DNA from: Schoenoplectus triqueter
Lineage: Eukaryota; Streptophyta; Magnoliopsida; Poales; Cyperaceae
Length of the DNA stretch: 64,000 bases
Assembly (NCBI GenBank): GCA_964058805.1
Contig: CAXKVV010002144.1
Location: 1,054,001-1,118,000, forward strand
Direction of reading: 5' to 3'
Shown here: in pieces, positions 12,572-23,770 of the stretch
Numbering within the stretch: position 1 is the stretch's first letter
Layout of the letters: each line of letters starts with the position of its first letter
Translations under genes and position numbers: made by a program
The notes under the pieces: model-generated
What the model was told of the DNA's origin: nothing
Seen by the model: only the letters and a program-made list of their open reading frames with translations
The model's database searches: none

Positions 12572-15500
12572 TCAAGCGTAATACTTCTTAAGATATCTCC
12601 CACTAATTGGTGGCAAAAGCCTATTCCCTTTATGATCGATGAGTTGATATGCTCCCGCTTCATACACTTTCTCAATGACATATGGTCCTTCCCAATTTGG
12701 GGAGAACTTAGACCCCACATGTCTACCGATGATCGGTCTCTTCAGTACTAATACCAATTCTCCTTCCTGGAATGTTCTTAGGCGGGCCATCTTATCATAT
12801 GTTTTCGCCATTTTTGCCTGGTAAAGCTCCAGATTTTGTTGAGCTATTAATCTTTTCTCGTCCATCGCATCTAACTCATCCAGCCTGAGTTTATGATGTT
12901 CCTCCAAAGTCATTTCTGTTTGCATAGCCACCCTTAAAGATGGTAACTCTACTTCCAATGGTAAAATTGCCTCGACTCCAAATACCAGAGAATACGGCGT
13001 TGCTTGCGTTGGGGTTCTATATGTGGTTCTGTAAGCCCAAAGCGCCTCTAAGAGTTTATTATCCCAATCGCGTTGATTTCCTTCGACCGTTTTCTTCATG
13101 ATGTTGATCAGGGTTTTGTTGAACGCTTCCGCCAACCCATTGGCTCTTGGGTTATAAATTGAGGAGTATCTCCAGTCGATTTTAAAATGTTCCGCCAAAG
13201 CATATATTTTAGCGTTCTTAAATGCTGTCCCATTATCAGATATAATCCTTCTTGGAGTACCGAATCGGTATAGCACATAGGTTTTGAAAAACCTGACCAC
13301 ATCTGAAGCCTTGACCTCTTTAAGCGAAATTGCCTCCGTCCATTTTGTGAAATAATCCGTCGTGGCGAGAATATACTTGTGTCCTTTCGAGGTGGGCGGA
13401 TCAATTGGCCCTACTATATCTGTGCCCCAAATGCTGAACGGCCATGACGACACTGTAGGATGTAGTGGGCTTGGTGACTGATGTATGAACGGGCCATGAA
13501 TTTGGCACATGTGGCATCTCTTAGCGTGATCTTCACAGTCAGCCACCATCGTTGGCCAGTAGTACCCCATTCTCTTGATCTTGAGGCGCATCTTTGGTCC
13601 AGACTGGTGGGCACCACATAAGCCAGAATGAACTTCCTTCATTACTTGCTCGGCTTCTTGGTAGGAGACGCATCGCAACCATAATTGGTCAAATGATCTC
13701 CTGTAAAGAGTGTCATTTAAATACACAAATCGGAGAACTCGCTTCTTTATCTGGTCTCCTGCTGCTTTCTCTTTTGGAAGAGTACCTTGCTTGAGGTAAT
13801 CGATGAAAGGCCGTCTCCAATCATCCTTCTCAGAATTAGCCACCAACGTGTTTATTTGGTCTGAGCTTTTATCTAAATAACATTCATCTTCCACTTCAGC
13901 AAAATAGTCATCATCTTCTTTAGTGAAGCACAGAGATAATGGTCGTCGGCTTCTAATGGTTAGATGAATCTCATGCTCATCAGGTTCGCTTAACTCCTTA
14001 GCTACCTTTGCGAGGGCATCTGCTCTGCCATTTGCGGCTCTTGTGATTTTATTGAAGATGACTTCAGGTATTTGCTTCACTAAATCTATCGCTTTTTGGT
14101 AGTATTGTACCAATTCTGGTTTCAACACTTTGTATTTCCCTGTAACTTGATTTATAATCAATTGTGAATCACCGAAAACATGTAAGCATTTGATTTCTAA
14201 ATCGATAGCCATCTCAAGGCCAGTTATCAAAGCTTCATATTCAGCCTCATTATTGGTGCATGGTTCCATTAATGCTAGCGCATGTCTTGCAATGCCACCT
14301 TCTGGGGTGACAAACACTAGACCTATCCCTGCCCGAATTGTAGGAATACCAGGTCCCGGGAGTGGCCTTATTGATGACGCTCCATCAAAATACATTTCCC
14401 ATACGGGATTATCTTGCTGGATATTCATGACTTCTTCATCTGGGAAATCACACGATAAGGGCGAATCGTCTGGAATTGGATGTGCTGCCAAGAAGTCCGC
14501 CAATGCTTGCCCCTTGATTGCCTTTTGTGGTACACATGTGATGTCGAATTCTGTCAATATAATTGCCCACTTGGCCAGTCTCCCCGTGAGCATAGGCCTC
14601 GTCATTAAGTATTTAAGCGGATCCACCTTTGATATGAGAATTATCCGATGAGAGATCATGTAATGTCTCAACTTTTTAGCGGCGAAAATTAGGGCCAGAC
14701 AATGTTTCTCAATGGGTGTATACCCGTGTTCAGCTCCTACCATCATTCGACTAAGATAATACAGGGCATTTTCTTTCCCTTGCTCGTTCTCTTGGGCTAG
14801 GAGGGCACCCAAAGACCCTTCTAAGGCAGTTGTATACAAGATTAACTCTTTCCCAGGGATTGGTGCTGCCAAAACAGGAGGGTTAAGCAGGTATTCTTTA
14901 ATGCTGTCAAGCGCCTCTTGACAGTTTAAGTCCCATTTGAATGGGACATCTTTCTTCGTAAGTCTAGTGAAAGGTTGAATTTTTCCAGATAAGTTCGCTA
15001 TGAAGCGTCGAATATACGCTAACTGTCCCTGTAATGAGCGTAAACCCTTAAGGTTTTTCGGAGGAGGTAGTTCCAAGATTGCTTTGATTTTACCTGGGTC
15101 GATTTCAATGCCTCGGTGGCGTACAATGAAACCCAGAAACTTCCCTGATGATACCATGAAAGCACACTTCAGAGGATTCAGCTTGAGTGAATGCAACCTC
15201 AACCTATCAAATACCACTTTCAAATGGTTGAGGTGTTCTTCTATTGACATGGCTTTCACGACCAAATCATCCACATAACACTCGACAATCTTATGTATGA
15301 GATCGTCAAATATTTTAGTCATAGCCCGCTGATATGTGGCACCCGCATTCTTGAGTCCAAAAGGCATAACTGTATAACAATAGATACCGATTGGGGTACG
15401 AAAGGCCGTGTGTTTCTCATCTTCGGCCGCCATCTTGATTTGGTTGTATCCCGCATATCCATCCATAAATGAGAACACTTCATATGATGAAGTATGGTCA

Positions 15501-18500
15501 ATGATGATTTCCGTGACTGGTAACGGAAAATCATCTTTCGGACATGCCTTATTAAGATCTCGAAAATCAACACATATGCGTATTTGTCCGTTTTTCTTTT
15601 TAACGGGAACTATGCTAGCCACCCATTCTGGGGTTTCTTCTTCCCGGATAAAGCCAGCTTTAATCAACTTCTTTGTTTCTTCCACCACTTTCTCTTCAAG
15701 CTCTATTCTCATTCGTCGAGGCGCTTGCTTTATGGGTTTAGCCTCAGAGTCAATTTTCAATTGGTGAACTGCAACTTGCGGGTCTAAGCCAGGCATCTCT
15801 TCATAGCTCCATGCGAAACAATCGACATATTCTAGGAGCAGCCTTTTTAGCTTTTCACTTTCTTCCGGTGCGAGAGATGCACTGATGAAAGTGGGTTTAG
15901 GATTCTCTTCACTTCCCAGGTTAATTTCTACTAAGTCATCGATAGTATTTGGGGTCTTTTCCATTTCTTTCTTTGCATTCTGAATTATTGGTGAGACTTC
16001 ATCATCTTCCTTTTCTTCTACAGGTGTCTCATCGCATGACACCATGTGGCACTCAAAGAATTGTCTGCATGCTTCTTCAGGGCTTAAAAGATTTTGGTCG
16101 GATTCATATCCTAAACCTCTTGAACTCTTCATCTTCCCATCCAAACCCATCACTTGTTTGAAAGAGCCTCTCCAAAGCTTTTCAAAATTCTCCATTTGTG
16201 ATCTCGGAATTGACTTTGGGAGTTTAGCCTTCCTGGCCAACTTTTGCACCTTTCTCCCATAATATTGGGAGGTTTCAATCTGCACTTCTTCTTTATTAAG
16301 AATGTTATCTTCATCATCCCATTCTTTCCATTCATCTTTCTGATGGTCATCGTTGGTTAACTCACTTCTGTAAAATATGATAGGCTTATGCCTAATTATT
16401 TTACCTTGGGATTTTTCTTCTTTTGGGGGTACTATGAAAGTACGTAAGACTTGTACTTGATTGACTTCCCGAGGTGTAAGGTCTTTGTAGCGATTTTCCG
16501 GAACCTTTTCAATTGCCAGTGATGTCTCGCCTTCTTCATCACTACTGATTTTAATGGTGTTTATTCTGTGAATCACCTCATCTTCTGAGTTGCCAGTTCC
16601 TTCATATGTCTCTGATTCACTGTGATCTTCCTCATCAGTTGAGGCTCCCAATATCGGGATATCACGAGAAGTTGACCTCAGATTGAAGATGATTTCTTCA
16701 TCACCGTCCACTGATACCTTACCAGATATGCTTGGGATTGATTTTGTTCCAAGATTATCCATTGAATCTTCTTCTTCAGAGCTGCAAGAAACTGTAAAAA
16801 CAGTGAATTCTCCGACTGCTCTACCACTGTCCAGATCAATTATCTCTGTAATTTGTATGGGAGCATCTTCATCTTCACTGTCCCCTATCTCTATAACTTC
16901 TTTCGGATAATCAGTATTGGAATATCGTCTTTTTTCAAATTTTAACCTTCTTTCAACATCTCTTTCACAAGAGCACTCTTCATGTGTGCAAGTACAAAAG
17001 ATTGCAAGGCATGTAACATTGTCGTCTTCTGCCTTTCTAATGACTGAGCTATTCTTAGGTCTCATTTCTACACTTTTTCTCGATCCCTTGAGATAAGCGT
17101 ACATATCTTGTACCAGATTCATGGTTCGTTGTTGTTGTTGGATGAGACATCTTATACTATTCTGACATCTGCCCACTTGATATCTTAGATCGGATAAAGA
17201 TCTCGGCTGGTGTTTTCTGTCTTCTTCTTTACACGGACTGCAGGAGACCATATTACATATAGGTGTAAATTCACCAAAATTCCCTCGCTCATCATCCCAA
17301 TGGACTCTGCCATTTGCGAGTTTATACATGGCTACCCCTTCGCATTCTATCGGAGGAAATTCTTCCACTATACTTGATATCTTGATGAAACGTGATGGCA
17401 ATTCAAGCACACCTAATTCGTATTTATTTTGGACTAACCCCTTAAAGGTTTTGCAATCCCGAATGTCATGGTCCGTCATTCCGTGATAATTACAGTAGGG
17501 TTCTCCTGGCACCCAGCCGGTGTAATCCAAATATCTCTTATTTGGCACTCTAAACCCTTGTTCACACCAGAGTTCAAATATTTCGTTTGCTTTTCCCTCA
17601 TAAAATGAGTAAACTCGATGCCTTGATCTTACAGGGGCAGGCACCGCTCGCCTTTGTGGTCTTGCACTTGGCTCACCAGCACTTATTTCTATCACCTCCC
17701 TTGATTCATCAATCTCGATTACCTTTCGACTTGGCTCACCAACTTTTAATATTTGTAGCCCTCCGCTCGAGGAGTCAGTACTATATGAGTTTGTAGAAGG
17801 TCTCTTGCCTGTGGGATCAGTGTTACTGGTAATCACGGGATTTCTTTCCTTCGTAAAATCACTACTACAGATGATTGTGGAGCACCTTCCATCTACAGAA
17901 TCAGTGCTGCAGGTAATTACCGGGTACTCTTCCCTCGCTAAATCATTGTTGCGGGCGATGACAGGAAATTCTTCATCGGTAGAATCAGTACTGCAAGTAA
18001 TTACAATACGCTCTTTGCTTGAGGACTGGAGACTCTCTTCAGTGGAGAAATCACTGCTTTCTTCATCCGCGGAGTCAGTATTTTGGGTGACCACGGGGCA
18101 TTCTATGTCGGTGGAATCTGTCTCGGTGTATCTCTTGCTTAGATAGTCTGTACTTTCCCCACTTGTAGAATTGGAGTGATAGGAGATTGCAGGATATTCT
18201 TCATTCGTGGAATCAGTGCTGCAAGAAATCACATTTACAGTGAATTCATTTCTTGAATTCGAGTTTCGTCGAAGGCGGGCTGGCAAGCCGAATGTACCTA
18301 GCTCATATCTATTTTGCACAAGGCCTTTGAAAATTCGACAATTAAAGATATCATGACCTGTGGTCCCATGATATATGCAGTAGGATGGCCTAGGCGGCTG
18401 AATCATCTCTTCCCGAAATCTACTATTTGGAACCCTGATTCCACATCTGCACCATATTGCAAATATTTCATCCATTTTGTCTTCGCGGAACGAAAAAATA

Positions 18501-21500
18501 AGGGTTCTATTTCGCCTTGCACGACCTCGTCGTCTTGAAAGTTCTGGCTCATCGTCATCACTTACTTCTATCACTTCCCGAGCTAAAGGTATGCGGCTAA
18601 GCACACCAATTTCTCTATTTTGTAATCTTTTACATATTTTATCCATTTCTATTATTGGTGGTCGGAGAACTGGTTCATCATCCATTCCTTGATTTTCTCC
18701 CCCTGTTGATGTCATGCAACTAGTAGCTGGCTGAATGATTGGCTGATTATTTGATTTAACCATTTGCTGTCCTTCTTTGATTTTTTTCTTCCCATCTTTG
18801 GACAGGTTTTCTAAATACTCGACCTGTCCTGGGTTTCTTATGCATGCATAAATTTTATGCAAAAGGCATGCAGTCTGAATCTGTTGTTCTTGAAGAAATT
18901 CTATATTTCTTTGACACTCTTTCAGTTGACACATCACATCAGTCGGAAATTCAAGATAATATTCTTTCTTTATTTTTTCATTTATGGCAACAGAATCTTG
19001 ATTTTTGAACAAATCACTCATCATATTACAGTTAAATCCCTCCCTTTTAACTTTGATAGCGTTCTTAGTTACCCTGATGACTCCCTTTTTGTCCTGATTA
19101 ACTTGTAATGATTCTTCACTTTCATCGCTTGTGTCATTCTTCATTTTAGGACGGTATACCACTTCTTCCTCTGATTCTTCATATTCTGATTTTCGAGAAT
19201 CTTCAGAAGTGGTTCTGCTGCTTTTCTGATTGTCACTTTCTGATTCTTCATTTGCTTCCGAGCTTTCATCGGTTGATGCTCCTAAAATGGGAATGTGACT
19301 CAGAGCTTTCGCTGGATAGAACATTACATCTTCCTTAGCCGGATCGTCACTCGATGATGCTCCCGATACGGGTGCATTGTTAGACATAGCCACCGATTTA
19401 CGGTAGAACATTATCCTCTCATCTTCGTCTGATGACGTATCATAAACTGGCTCAACAAGAGGCTTGACTATCTCTCGCTCTTTTCCTTTACCCTTTGGGA
19501 TAATTGACATGGATTTTGCTGAGGTAGGTACTGCTTTCTGCACCTGTTTTGTCCGGGTTTCAAGCTTCCTCCTATTTGGCTCGCTCAACCTTGCCTTTTC
19601 TGGTGAGTTAAAATATCTTGCCTCTTCATACTTGACTTCATGTACGCCAAAGGGCCTAATATCACCATTTATTCTTCTTTGTTTTCCATCCTTCACGTAT
19701 TTTATACACTGGTGAAGGGTTGAAGCCACCATGCGGTGTTCATGTAGCCATGGACGACCTAATAGAGCTTTGTATGATGTATCAGCATCTATTATGTAGA
19801 ATTTTGCCTCAGTTTCTAACGCCCCAAAATTCAAGGCGAGGTTCACAGCGCCCAACGCTCTTTGAGAATTCTGATTAAACCCATGGATGGTTACCTTTTC
19901 ATTTGACAATAATTTAATATCTAACGCCAGGGTTTTCAATGTTTTGAGAGGCATGATGTTGATAGATGATCCCGCATCTATCAGTATGCGATTGAGTCTT
20001 TGCCCTTCGCATTCTCCAGTGATAAACAGAGGCCGGTTATGGTCAGCAGTTCCTATCAGTAAATCTTCATCAGTGAAGTTGATACCGGCCATACGGCCGC
20101 TGATGTAGAGAGCTTCTTGCAAGCTTTTGTCTGCGAAGTATGATTTATACTGTTCGGCATTCTGTAATGCACAAATCAGCACATCTCGTAACTCTTGCGA
20201 CATCATTAATGCGTCAAAGACACTGAGAAGCGCAGGTATCTTTCGCAAATGAGCCATAATATTATATTCTTCTGCTACCAACCTTGCCTTATCACTTGGC
20301 TTGTCGATAGGATTGATATCCTTGTTCTTTTCAAAAACCTTATCTTTCCCTCTGCTTGCTTCTTTCGGAGCTTGTCTTTCGGGAATTTGAGTACCTGATC
20401 GCAATACAACTTTACAGTCTGCGGTTTTAGGCTTGCTTGTTTCTCCTTCTTTAGGACAAAAGAGTTTTCTCAATGACGAGAAGTTCTCTTCTTCAGATTC
20501 AACATCATGAACTACCATGTCACATGCTTCATAATCACAGAAATCAATGTGGCTCATCATTAGACACGCCTCACCCCATATGTTTTCATCATCATCTTCA
20601 TAATTAGAGTCTATTGTCTCAACTTCTACTTTTTCAATGTCTTCTTCTTCTTCTTCGACTATTTTCTCTTTCCCTTTGCTGGTTGCTTTGACATATTTTT
20701 CTTCTTCATCGGGAATTCCCATCAACTTATCCCAGACTTTCTTCGGGATATAATCTCGTAGGATGGATGATATCGGGTTACCAGGGTTATACTCTTCGAG
20801 AGCATCTACATACTTTTGTATGTCTGTTTGCTTGGCTGATTTCCTATTCTTCTTCTTTTTACTACCTTCGTTCTTCTTATAAAATACTTTTGTTTCTTTG
20901 GGCTGAGAAGGTACGACGGGTGTAACCTCATTTCTCCATTTTATGCTAGGTTCCTTTTGAAGGGATTTGAGCAATTTCTTCGCTTTTTTGGATAAGTGCA
21001 CTACCCAAGGTTTTTCATCATTATCCACCTTCTCTTCCTGGCAGAAGACATGATTAGACTGTTCATGGGGCGCTGGGTCCTGCAGGATGCTTTTCGGTAG
21101 AGCGATTTCTCCATCTCGATATTTTCTCTCCACCCAATCCTTAAATACCCAACAATCTTCGATGGTGTGTCCCAAGATTCTGTGATATGGGCAGTAGTTT
21201 GGATCGTCAGATTTCCCCATATCTGCCGGACGCTTGCACTCAGGTAATTGAAGCCCGTTCTTCAGTGAATCACTGAAAATTTTAGCCACTCGATCTCTAC
21301 GGAAAGAGTAAGGTTTACTCTTCTTTTCTTTCAAAGTCGTGATGAGTCTAGAACCTCCTTCCATCATCGACTTGTCATTCATTTGTTTATTTCCACCGTT
21401 GTTGTTCATACCAGTGTTGTTTGTTGTATTTATATTAGCCACCCCTTTATTTCTGTTGGGGATATAAGCTACTCGGGTGTTGACTTTCCCACTTCTTTGG

Positions 21501-23650
21501 GGTCGGGACGCCGAGGCACCATCTTCCATTTTTGGGTGTAACGTCTCCTCGAGTCTGGCCACACTTTTGATCAAATCATGATAAGTGCGGATCGACGCAA
21601 CACTTAAATAAGGCTTCATTTCTTTGGAGATGTTTCTGAGTATAAACTCAACGGCCTCTTCTTGCGTTAGTTTGTGATCACACTTAACGCTCAGATTTCT
21701 CCATCTAGCGATGTATTCTGACATCTTTTCACCGAGATTGGGCTTCACATTTGCTAAATCCACTAGGTTTGTCGTATCAATCATAACTGCAAATTTGGCT
21801 CTGAAGGCATCGGCCATTTCATCCCATGTACTGATACTATCATTTTCTAATGAGTAGTACCATTGAAATGCAGTTCCGGTTAAACTTTGAGGGAATTGTC
21901 GCAGTAGAAGGGCATCAATACCTCCCGTATTTCCACATGAGGCAACAAAATGTGCCAAGTGTTGATCTGGGTTTACATCCCTTGTTCCCTCGCCAGAAAA
22001 GGATTTGAATTTTGGGATAACGTACCCTTTTGGGTAATCAACCTGATCGTAAAATGCAGGATAGGGTCTTCCACATCTCCTTGCGGGTGTAGGAATGTAT
22101 CCTCCCCCAATCATTTGTATCTGTTGTCTGACCAACTCCTGCACCTCTTTCTTGGTTATGCTTTGATGATCAGGCATTCGAGAAGTGTTCTCATTGGAAC
22201 GATTTACCTCTCTATATGGTCTTCTAGTATTTGTACTCGGTCTTTCTTCTATTTCATTATCATCTTTCACCTCTTCAGGTTTCCCTTTTAGGTTTTCGTT
22301 TGACGCAGCCTTACCTCCCATCATGAAGGCCTGCATGGACTGCATCATCTTGAATATTTCATCATTTTGTTTCTTAAGTTCTTTTATTTCTTTTTGTTGC
22401 ACTGCAATTTGTTGTTCTTGTTGCTTTAAACGAACTTTTAGCAATTCATCGGGATTAGCTGTCCCTGAATCGCTAACCTCATCATCTTCTTTGTTAGGAT
22501 CTTCTTGACGGCCCCTTTCATTTTCTTTGATAGCCGTGTGTTCCATTTCCGGGTTAGTACTTCTACTATTACCCCTTGTTACTATCACATGAGCCCTCGC
22601 GAGATCTGGCTCAAAGAACACATTCGTGATATCTTCTGGAACATCATCTTCTTCATAACCATCGACTCCTATGTGGGCCATGTATACTGAGAAGTGCTGC
22701 TCAGCTTGTTCTACCACTCGTCGTTTTTTGTGACTTGGGTTTGACGTAGTTATAACTAGATTTTTATTCACAGGTGGTGGTCCAGATTTGACCCTATGTC
22801 CCAACCTGTTGAACACACTCTCTTGAAAGTCCTCGTGTGCCTGTTGAGAAGAACTTCCCTTTGGAACCCACACTTGTTTCATCTTATGAGGCCTAGGTTT
22901 AAATTGCTTCCCTGATTCTCGGGGAGCGTAGACAGTTCGCTCCCTGTGGTTGGGGAATGTTAGCCGGGTCTTTACAGATTCCCGAACTAGGATAGGAGCT
23001 TGTTGGATATGTTCATCCGTCCTTCGTTGCCACCTTCGTTGCTTTCTTTCTTTCATGGCTTTGTGTGCCTGATAGATGACATTGGTAGAGGTAGGGGGTT
23101 TTGGTCTACCACTGTGCACTTGAGTTTGCTGGGGTCGTGGTTGTGGAACCTCCCAGACACGACGTATTTGACCAGTGTGAGAGTTGTTCCTCACCACCCT
23201 CAGTGGTGAGAATGAGTTGGCCACTGGGACAGCTGGCCTAGCCACTAGTTGATCCTGATATTGTTCCAAAGCTCTTTTCTTATTGAGCCTTGGGGCCTGT
23301 TGTGGTGCTGGCACTGGTACAGGACGGGAGGATGATGCTGCGGCCATCCTTCTCCGATATGACCTGCTTTTCTTTTGAGGTTGAGGAGGAGTTCCCATTA
23401 TATTATTACGAATGCCCTTCTCAGTGAGGTAGAAGCAGCATTCATCATCCTCTTTCACAGCTTGAAGTGGTTGCGAGATTGGAGCGACCATAATAGGAGC
23501 CATAGGAGCAGGTTGTGGTATCATTGAGATTTGAGGAACTGTCCCAATGAAGAAGTAGTTCCTTCCTTGAGCATCCTGAGCAAAGCTCATCGGAAGAGGA
23601 ACCATATTGTTGTTGATGCTGGAGTTCAAATTGTTGCTGAAAAACGCCAT
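12572..23650 (-). CDS. gag-pol: Element B gag-pol polyprotein, about 3,692 residues, uninterrupted
   Basis: The start is the ATG at 23650 (MAFF...). The frame is open 15 bases further up, but only through a TTG codon, and element A starts at the same MAFF motif. Approximate layout in residues: basic N-terminal extension 1-550 with a conserved KRAL-x-x-YQ-x-QLVARPA block, a VFNRLG motif and a coiled coil at 397-442; gag core 555-685; zinc knuckle C-x2-H-x4-H-x4-C at 820-833; retropepsin with DAGSS at about 1225; a 1,300-residue acidic linker with two further zinc-knuckle cassettes (1758-1772 and 2053-2067); RT about 2640-2857 with YVDD at 2792-2795; RNase H about 2927-3043; archaeal-type RNase H about 3083-3230 with DGAS; integrase zinc finger 3337-3387, core 3403-3520, GPY/F about 3650. 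It is far longer than usual Ty3/gypsy polyproteins (about 1,500 residues). No stop or frameshift is visible, so this copy may be functional. Confidence 0.95.
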   Translation of the reverse strand: MAFFSNNLNSSINNNMVPLPMSFAQDAQGRNYFFIGTVPQISMIPQPAPMAPIMVAPISQPLQAVKEDDECCFYLTEKGIRNNIMGTPPQPQKKSRSYRRRMAAASSSRPVPVPAPQQAPRLNKKRALEQYQDQLVARPAVPVANSFSPLRVVRNNSHTGQIRRVWEVPQPRPQQTQVHSGRPKPPTSTNVIYQAHKAMKERKQRRWQRRTDEHIQQAPILVRESVKTRLTFPNHRERTVYAPRESGKQFKPRPHKMKQVWVPKGSSSQQAHEDFQESVFNRLGHRVKSGPPPVNKNLVITTSNPSHKKRRVVEQAEQHFSVYMAHIGVDGYEEDDVPEDITNVFFEPDLARAHVIVTRGNSRSTNPEMEHTAIKENERGRQEDPNKEDDEVSDSGTANPDELLKVRLKQQEQQIAVQQKEIKELKKQNDEIFKMMQSMQAFMMGGKAASNENLKGKPEEVKDDNEIEERPSTNTRRPYREVNRSNENTSRMPDHQSITKKEVQELVRQQIQMIGGGYIPTPARRCGRPYPAFYDQVDYPKGYVIPKFKSFSGEGTRDVNPDQHLAHFVASCGNTGGIDALLLRQFPQSLTGTAFQWYYSLENDSISTWDEMADAFRAKFAVMIDTTNLVDLANVKPNLGEKMSEYIARWRNLSVKCDHKLTQEEAVEFILRNISKEMKPYLSVASIRTYHDLIKSVARLEETLHPKMEDGASASRPQRSGKVNTRVAYIPNRNKGVANINTTNNTGMNNNGGNKQMNDKSMMEGGSRLITTLKEKKSKPYSFRRDRVAKIFSDSLKNGLQLPECKRPADMGKSDDPNYCPYHRILGHTIEDCWVFKDWVERKYRDGEIALPKSILQDPAPHEQSNHVFCQEEKVDNDEKPWVVHLSKKAKKLLKSLQKEPSIKWRNEVTPVVPSQPKETKVFYKKNEGSKKKKNRKSAKQTDIQKYVDALEEYNPGNPISSILRDYIPKKVWDKLMGIPDEEEKYVKATSKGKEKIVEEEEEDIEKVEVETIDSNYEDDDENIWGEACLMMSHIDFCDYEACDMVVHDVESEEENFSSLRKLFCPKEGETSKPKTADCKVVLRSGTQIPERQAPKEASRGKDKVFEKNKDINPIDKPSDKARLVAEEYNIMAHLRKIPALLSVFDALMMSQELRDVLICALQNAEQYKSYFADKSLQEALYISGRMAGINFTDEDLLIGTADHNRPLFITGECEGQRLNRILIDAGSSINIMPLKTLKTLALDIKLLSNEKVTIHGFNQNSQRALGAVNLALNFGALETEAKFYIIDADTSYKALLGRPWLHEHRMVASTLHQCIKYVKDGKQRRINGDIRPFGVHEVKYEEARYFNSPEKARLSEPNRRKLETRTKQVQKAVPTSAKSMSIIPKGKGKEREIVKPLVEPVYDTSSDEDERIMFYRKSVAMSNNAPVSGASSSDDPAKEDVMFYPAKALSHIPILGASTDESSEANEESESDNQKSSRTTSEDSRKSEYEESEEEVVYRPKMKNDTSDESEESLQVNQDKKGVIRVTKNAIKVKREGFNCNMMSDLFKNQDSVAINEKIKKEYYLEFPTDVMCQLKECQRNIEFLQEQQIQTACLLHKIYACIRNPGQVEYLENLSKDGKKKIKEGQQMVKSNNQPIIQPATSCMTSTGGENQGMDDEPVLRPPIIEMDKICKRLQNREIGVLSRIPLAREVIEVSDDDEPELSRRRGRARRNRTLIFSFREDKMDEIFAIWCRCGIRVPNSRFREEMIQPPRPSYCIYHGTTGHDIFNCRIFKGLVQNRYELGTFGLPARLRRNSNSRNEFTVNVISCSTDSTNEEYPAISYHSNSTSGESTDYLSKRYTETDSTDIECPVVTQNTDSADEESSDFSTEESLQSSSKERIVITCSTDSTDEEFPVIARNNDLAREEYPVITCSTDSVDGRCSTIICSSDFTKERNPVITSNTDPTGKRPSTNSYSTDSSSGGLQILKVGEPSRKVIEIDESREVIEISAGEPSARPQRRAVPAPVRSRHRVYSFYEGKANEIFELWCEQGFRVPNKRYLDYTGWVPGEPYCNYHGMTDHDIRDCKTFKGLVQNKYELGVLELPSRFIKISSIVEEFPPIECEGVAMYKLANGRVHWDDERGNFGEFTPICNMVSCSPCKEEDRKHQPRSLSDLRYQVGRCQNSIRCLIQQQQRTMNLVQDMYAYLKGSRKSVEMRPKNSSVIRKAEDDNVTCLAIFCTCTHEECSCERDVERRLKFEKRRYSNTDYPKEVIEIGDSEDEDAPIQITEIIDLDSGRAVGEFTVFTVSCSSEEEDSMDNLGTKSIPSISGKVSVDGDEEIIFNLRSTSRDIPILGASTDEEDHSESETYEGTGNSEDEVIHRINTIKISSDEEGETSLAIEKVPENRYKDLTPREVNQVQVLRTFIVPPKEEKSQGKIIRHKPIIFYRSELTNDDHQKDEWKEWDDEDNILNKEEVQIETSQYYGRKVQKLARKAKLPKSIPRSQMENFEKLWRGSFKQVMGLDGKMKSSRGLGYESDQNLLSPEEACRQFFECHMVSCDETPVEEKEDDEVSPIIQNAKKEMEKTPNTIDDLVEINLGSEENPKPTFISASLAPEESEKLKRLLLEYVDCFAWSYEEMPGLDPQVAVHQLKIDSEAKPIKQAPRRMRIELEEKVVEETKKLIKAGFIREEETPEWVASIVPVKKKNGQIRICVDFRDLNKACPKDDFPLPVTEIIIDHTSSYEVFSFMDGYAGYNQIKMAAEDEKHTAFRTPIGIYCYTVMPFGLKNAGATYQRAMTKIFDDLIHKIVECYVDDLVVKAMSIEEHLNHLKVVFDRLRLHSLKLNPLKCAFMVSSGKFLGFIVRHRGIEIDPGKIKAILELPPPKNLKGLRSLQGQLAYIRRFIANLSGKIQPFTRLTKKDVPFKWDLNCQEALDSIKEYLLNPPVLAAPIPGKELILYTTALEGSLGALLAQENEQGKENALYYLSRMMVGAEHGYTPIEKHCLALIFAAKKLRHYMISHRIILISKVDPLKYLMTRPMLTGRLAKWAIILTEFDITCVPQKAIKGQALADFLAAHPIPDDSPLSCDFPDEEVMNIQQDNPVWEMYFDGASSIRPLPGPGIPTIRAGIGLVFVTPEGGIARHALALMEPCTNNEAEYEALITGLEMAIDLEIKCLHVFGDSQLIINQVTGKYKVLKPELVQYYQKAIDLVKQIPEVIFNKITRAANGRADALAKVAKELSEPDEHEIHLTIRSRRPLSLCFTKEDDDYFAEVEDECYLDKSSDQINTLVANSEKDDWRRPFIDYLKQGTLPKEKAAGDQIKKRVLRFVYLNDTLYRRSFDQLWLRCVSYQEAEQVMKEVHSGLCGAHQSGPKMRLKIKRMGYYWPTMVADCEDHAKRCHMCQIHGPFIHQSPSPLHPTVSSWPFSIWGTDIVGPIDPPTSKGHKYILATTDYFTKWTEAISLKEVKASDVVRFFKTYVLYRFGTPRRIISDNGTAFKNAKIYALAEHFKIDWRYSSIYNPRANGLAEAFNKTLINIMKKTVEGNQRDWDNKLLEALWAYRTTYRTPTQATPYSLVFGVEAILPLEVELPSLRVAMQTEMTLEEHHKLRLDELDAMDEKRLIAQQNLELYQAKMAKTYDKMARLRTFQEGELVLVLKRPIIGRHVGSKFSPNWEGPYVIEKVYEAGAYQLIDHKGNRLLPPISGRYLKKYYA

Positions 23651-23770
23651 TTCCTGCAAACACAAACAAACTCCAATTTCAATTAGTTACTCATGATTAT
23701 TTAATAATGACTTATTTTATTTTATTTATGTTCTATTCCTTTTCTTCTTAGTGAACGGAAGGAAAACAAT

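Noticed and set aside
12572..23650. Numerous plus-strand open frames opposite the element B gag-pol
   Set aside because: They are antisense shadows of the long minus-strand frame. The same holds for 395-4171 and 30024-34159 opposite element A.
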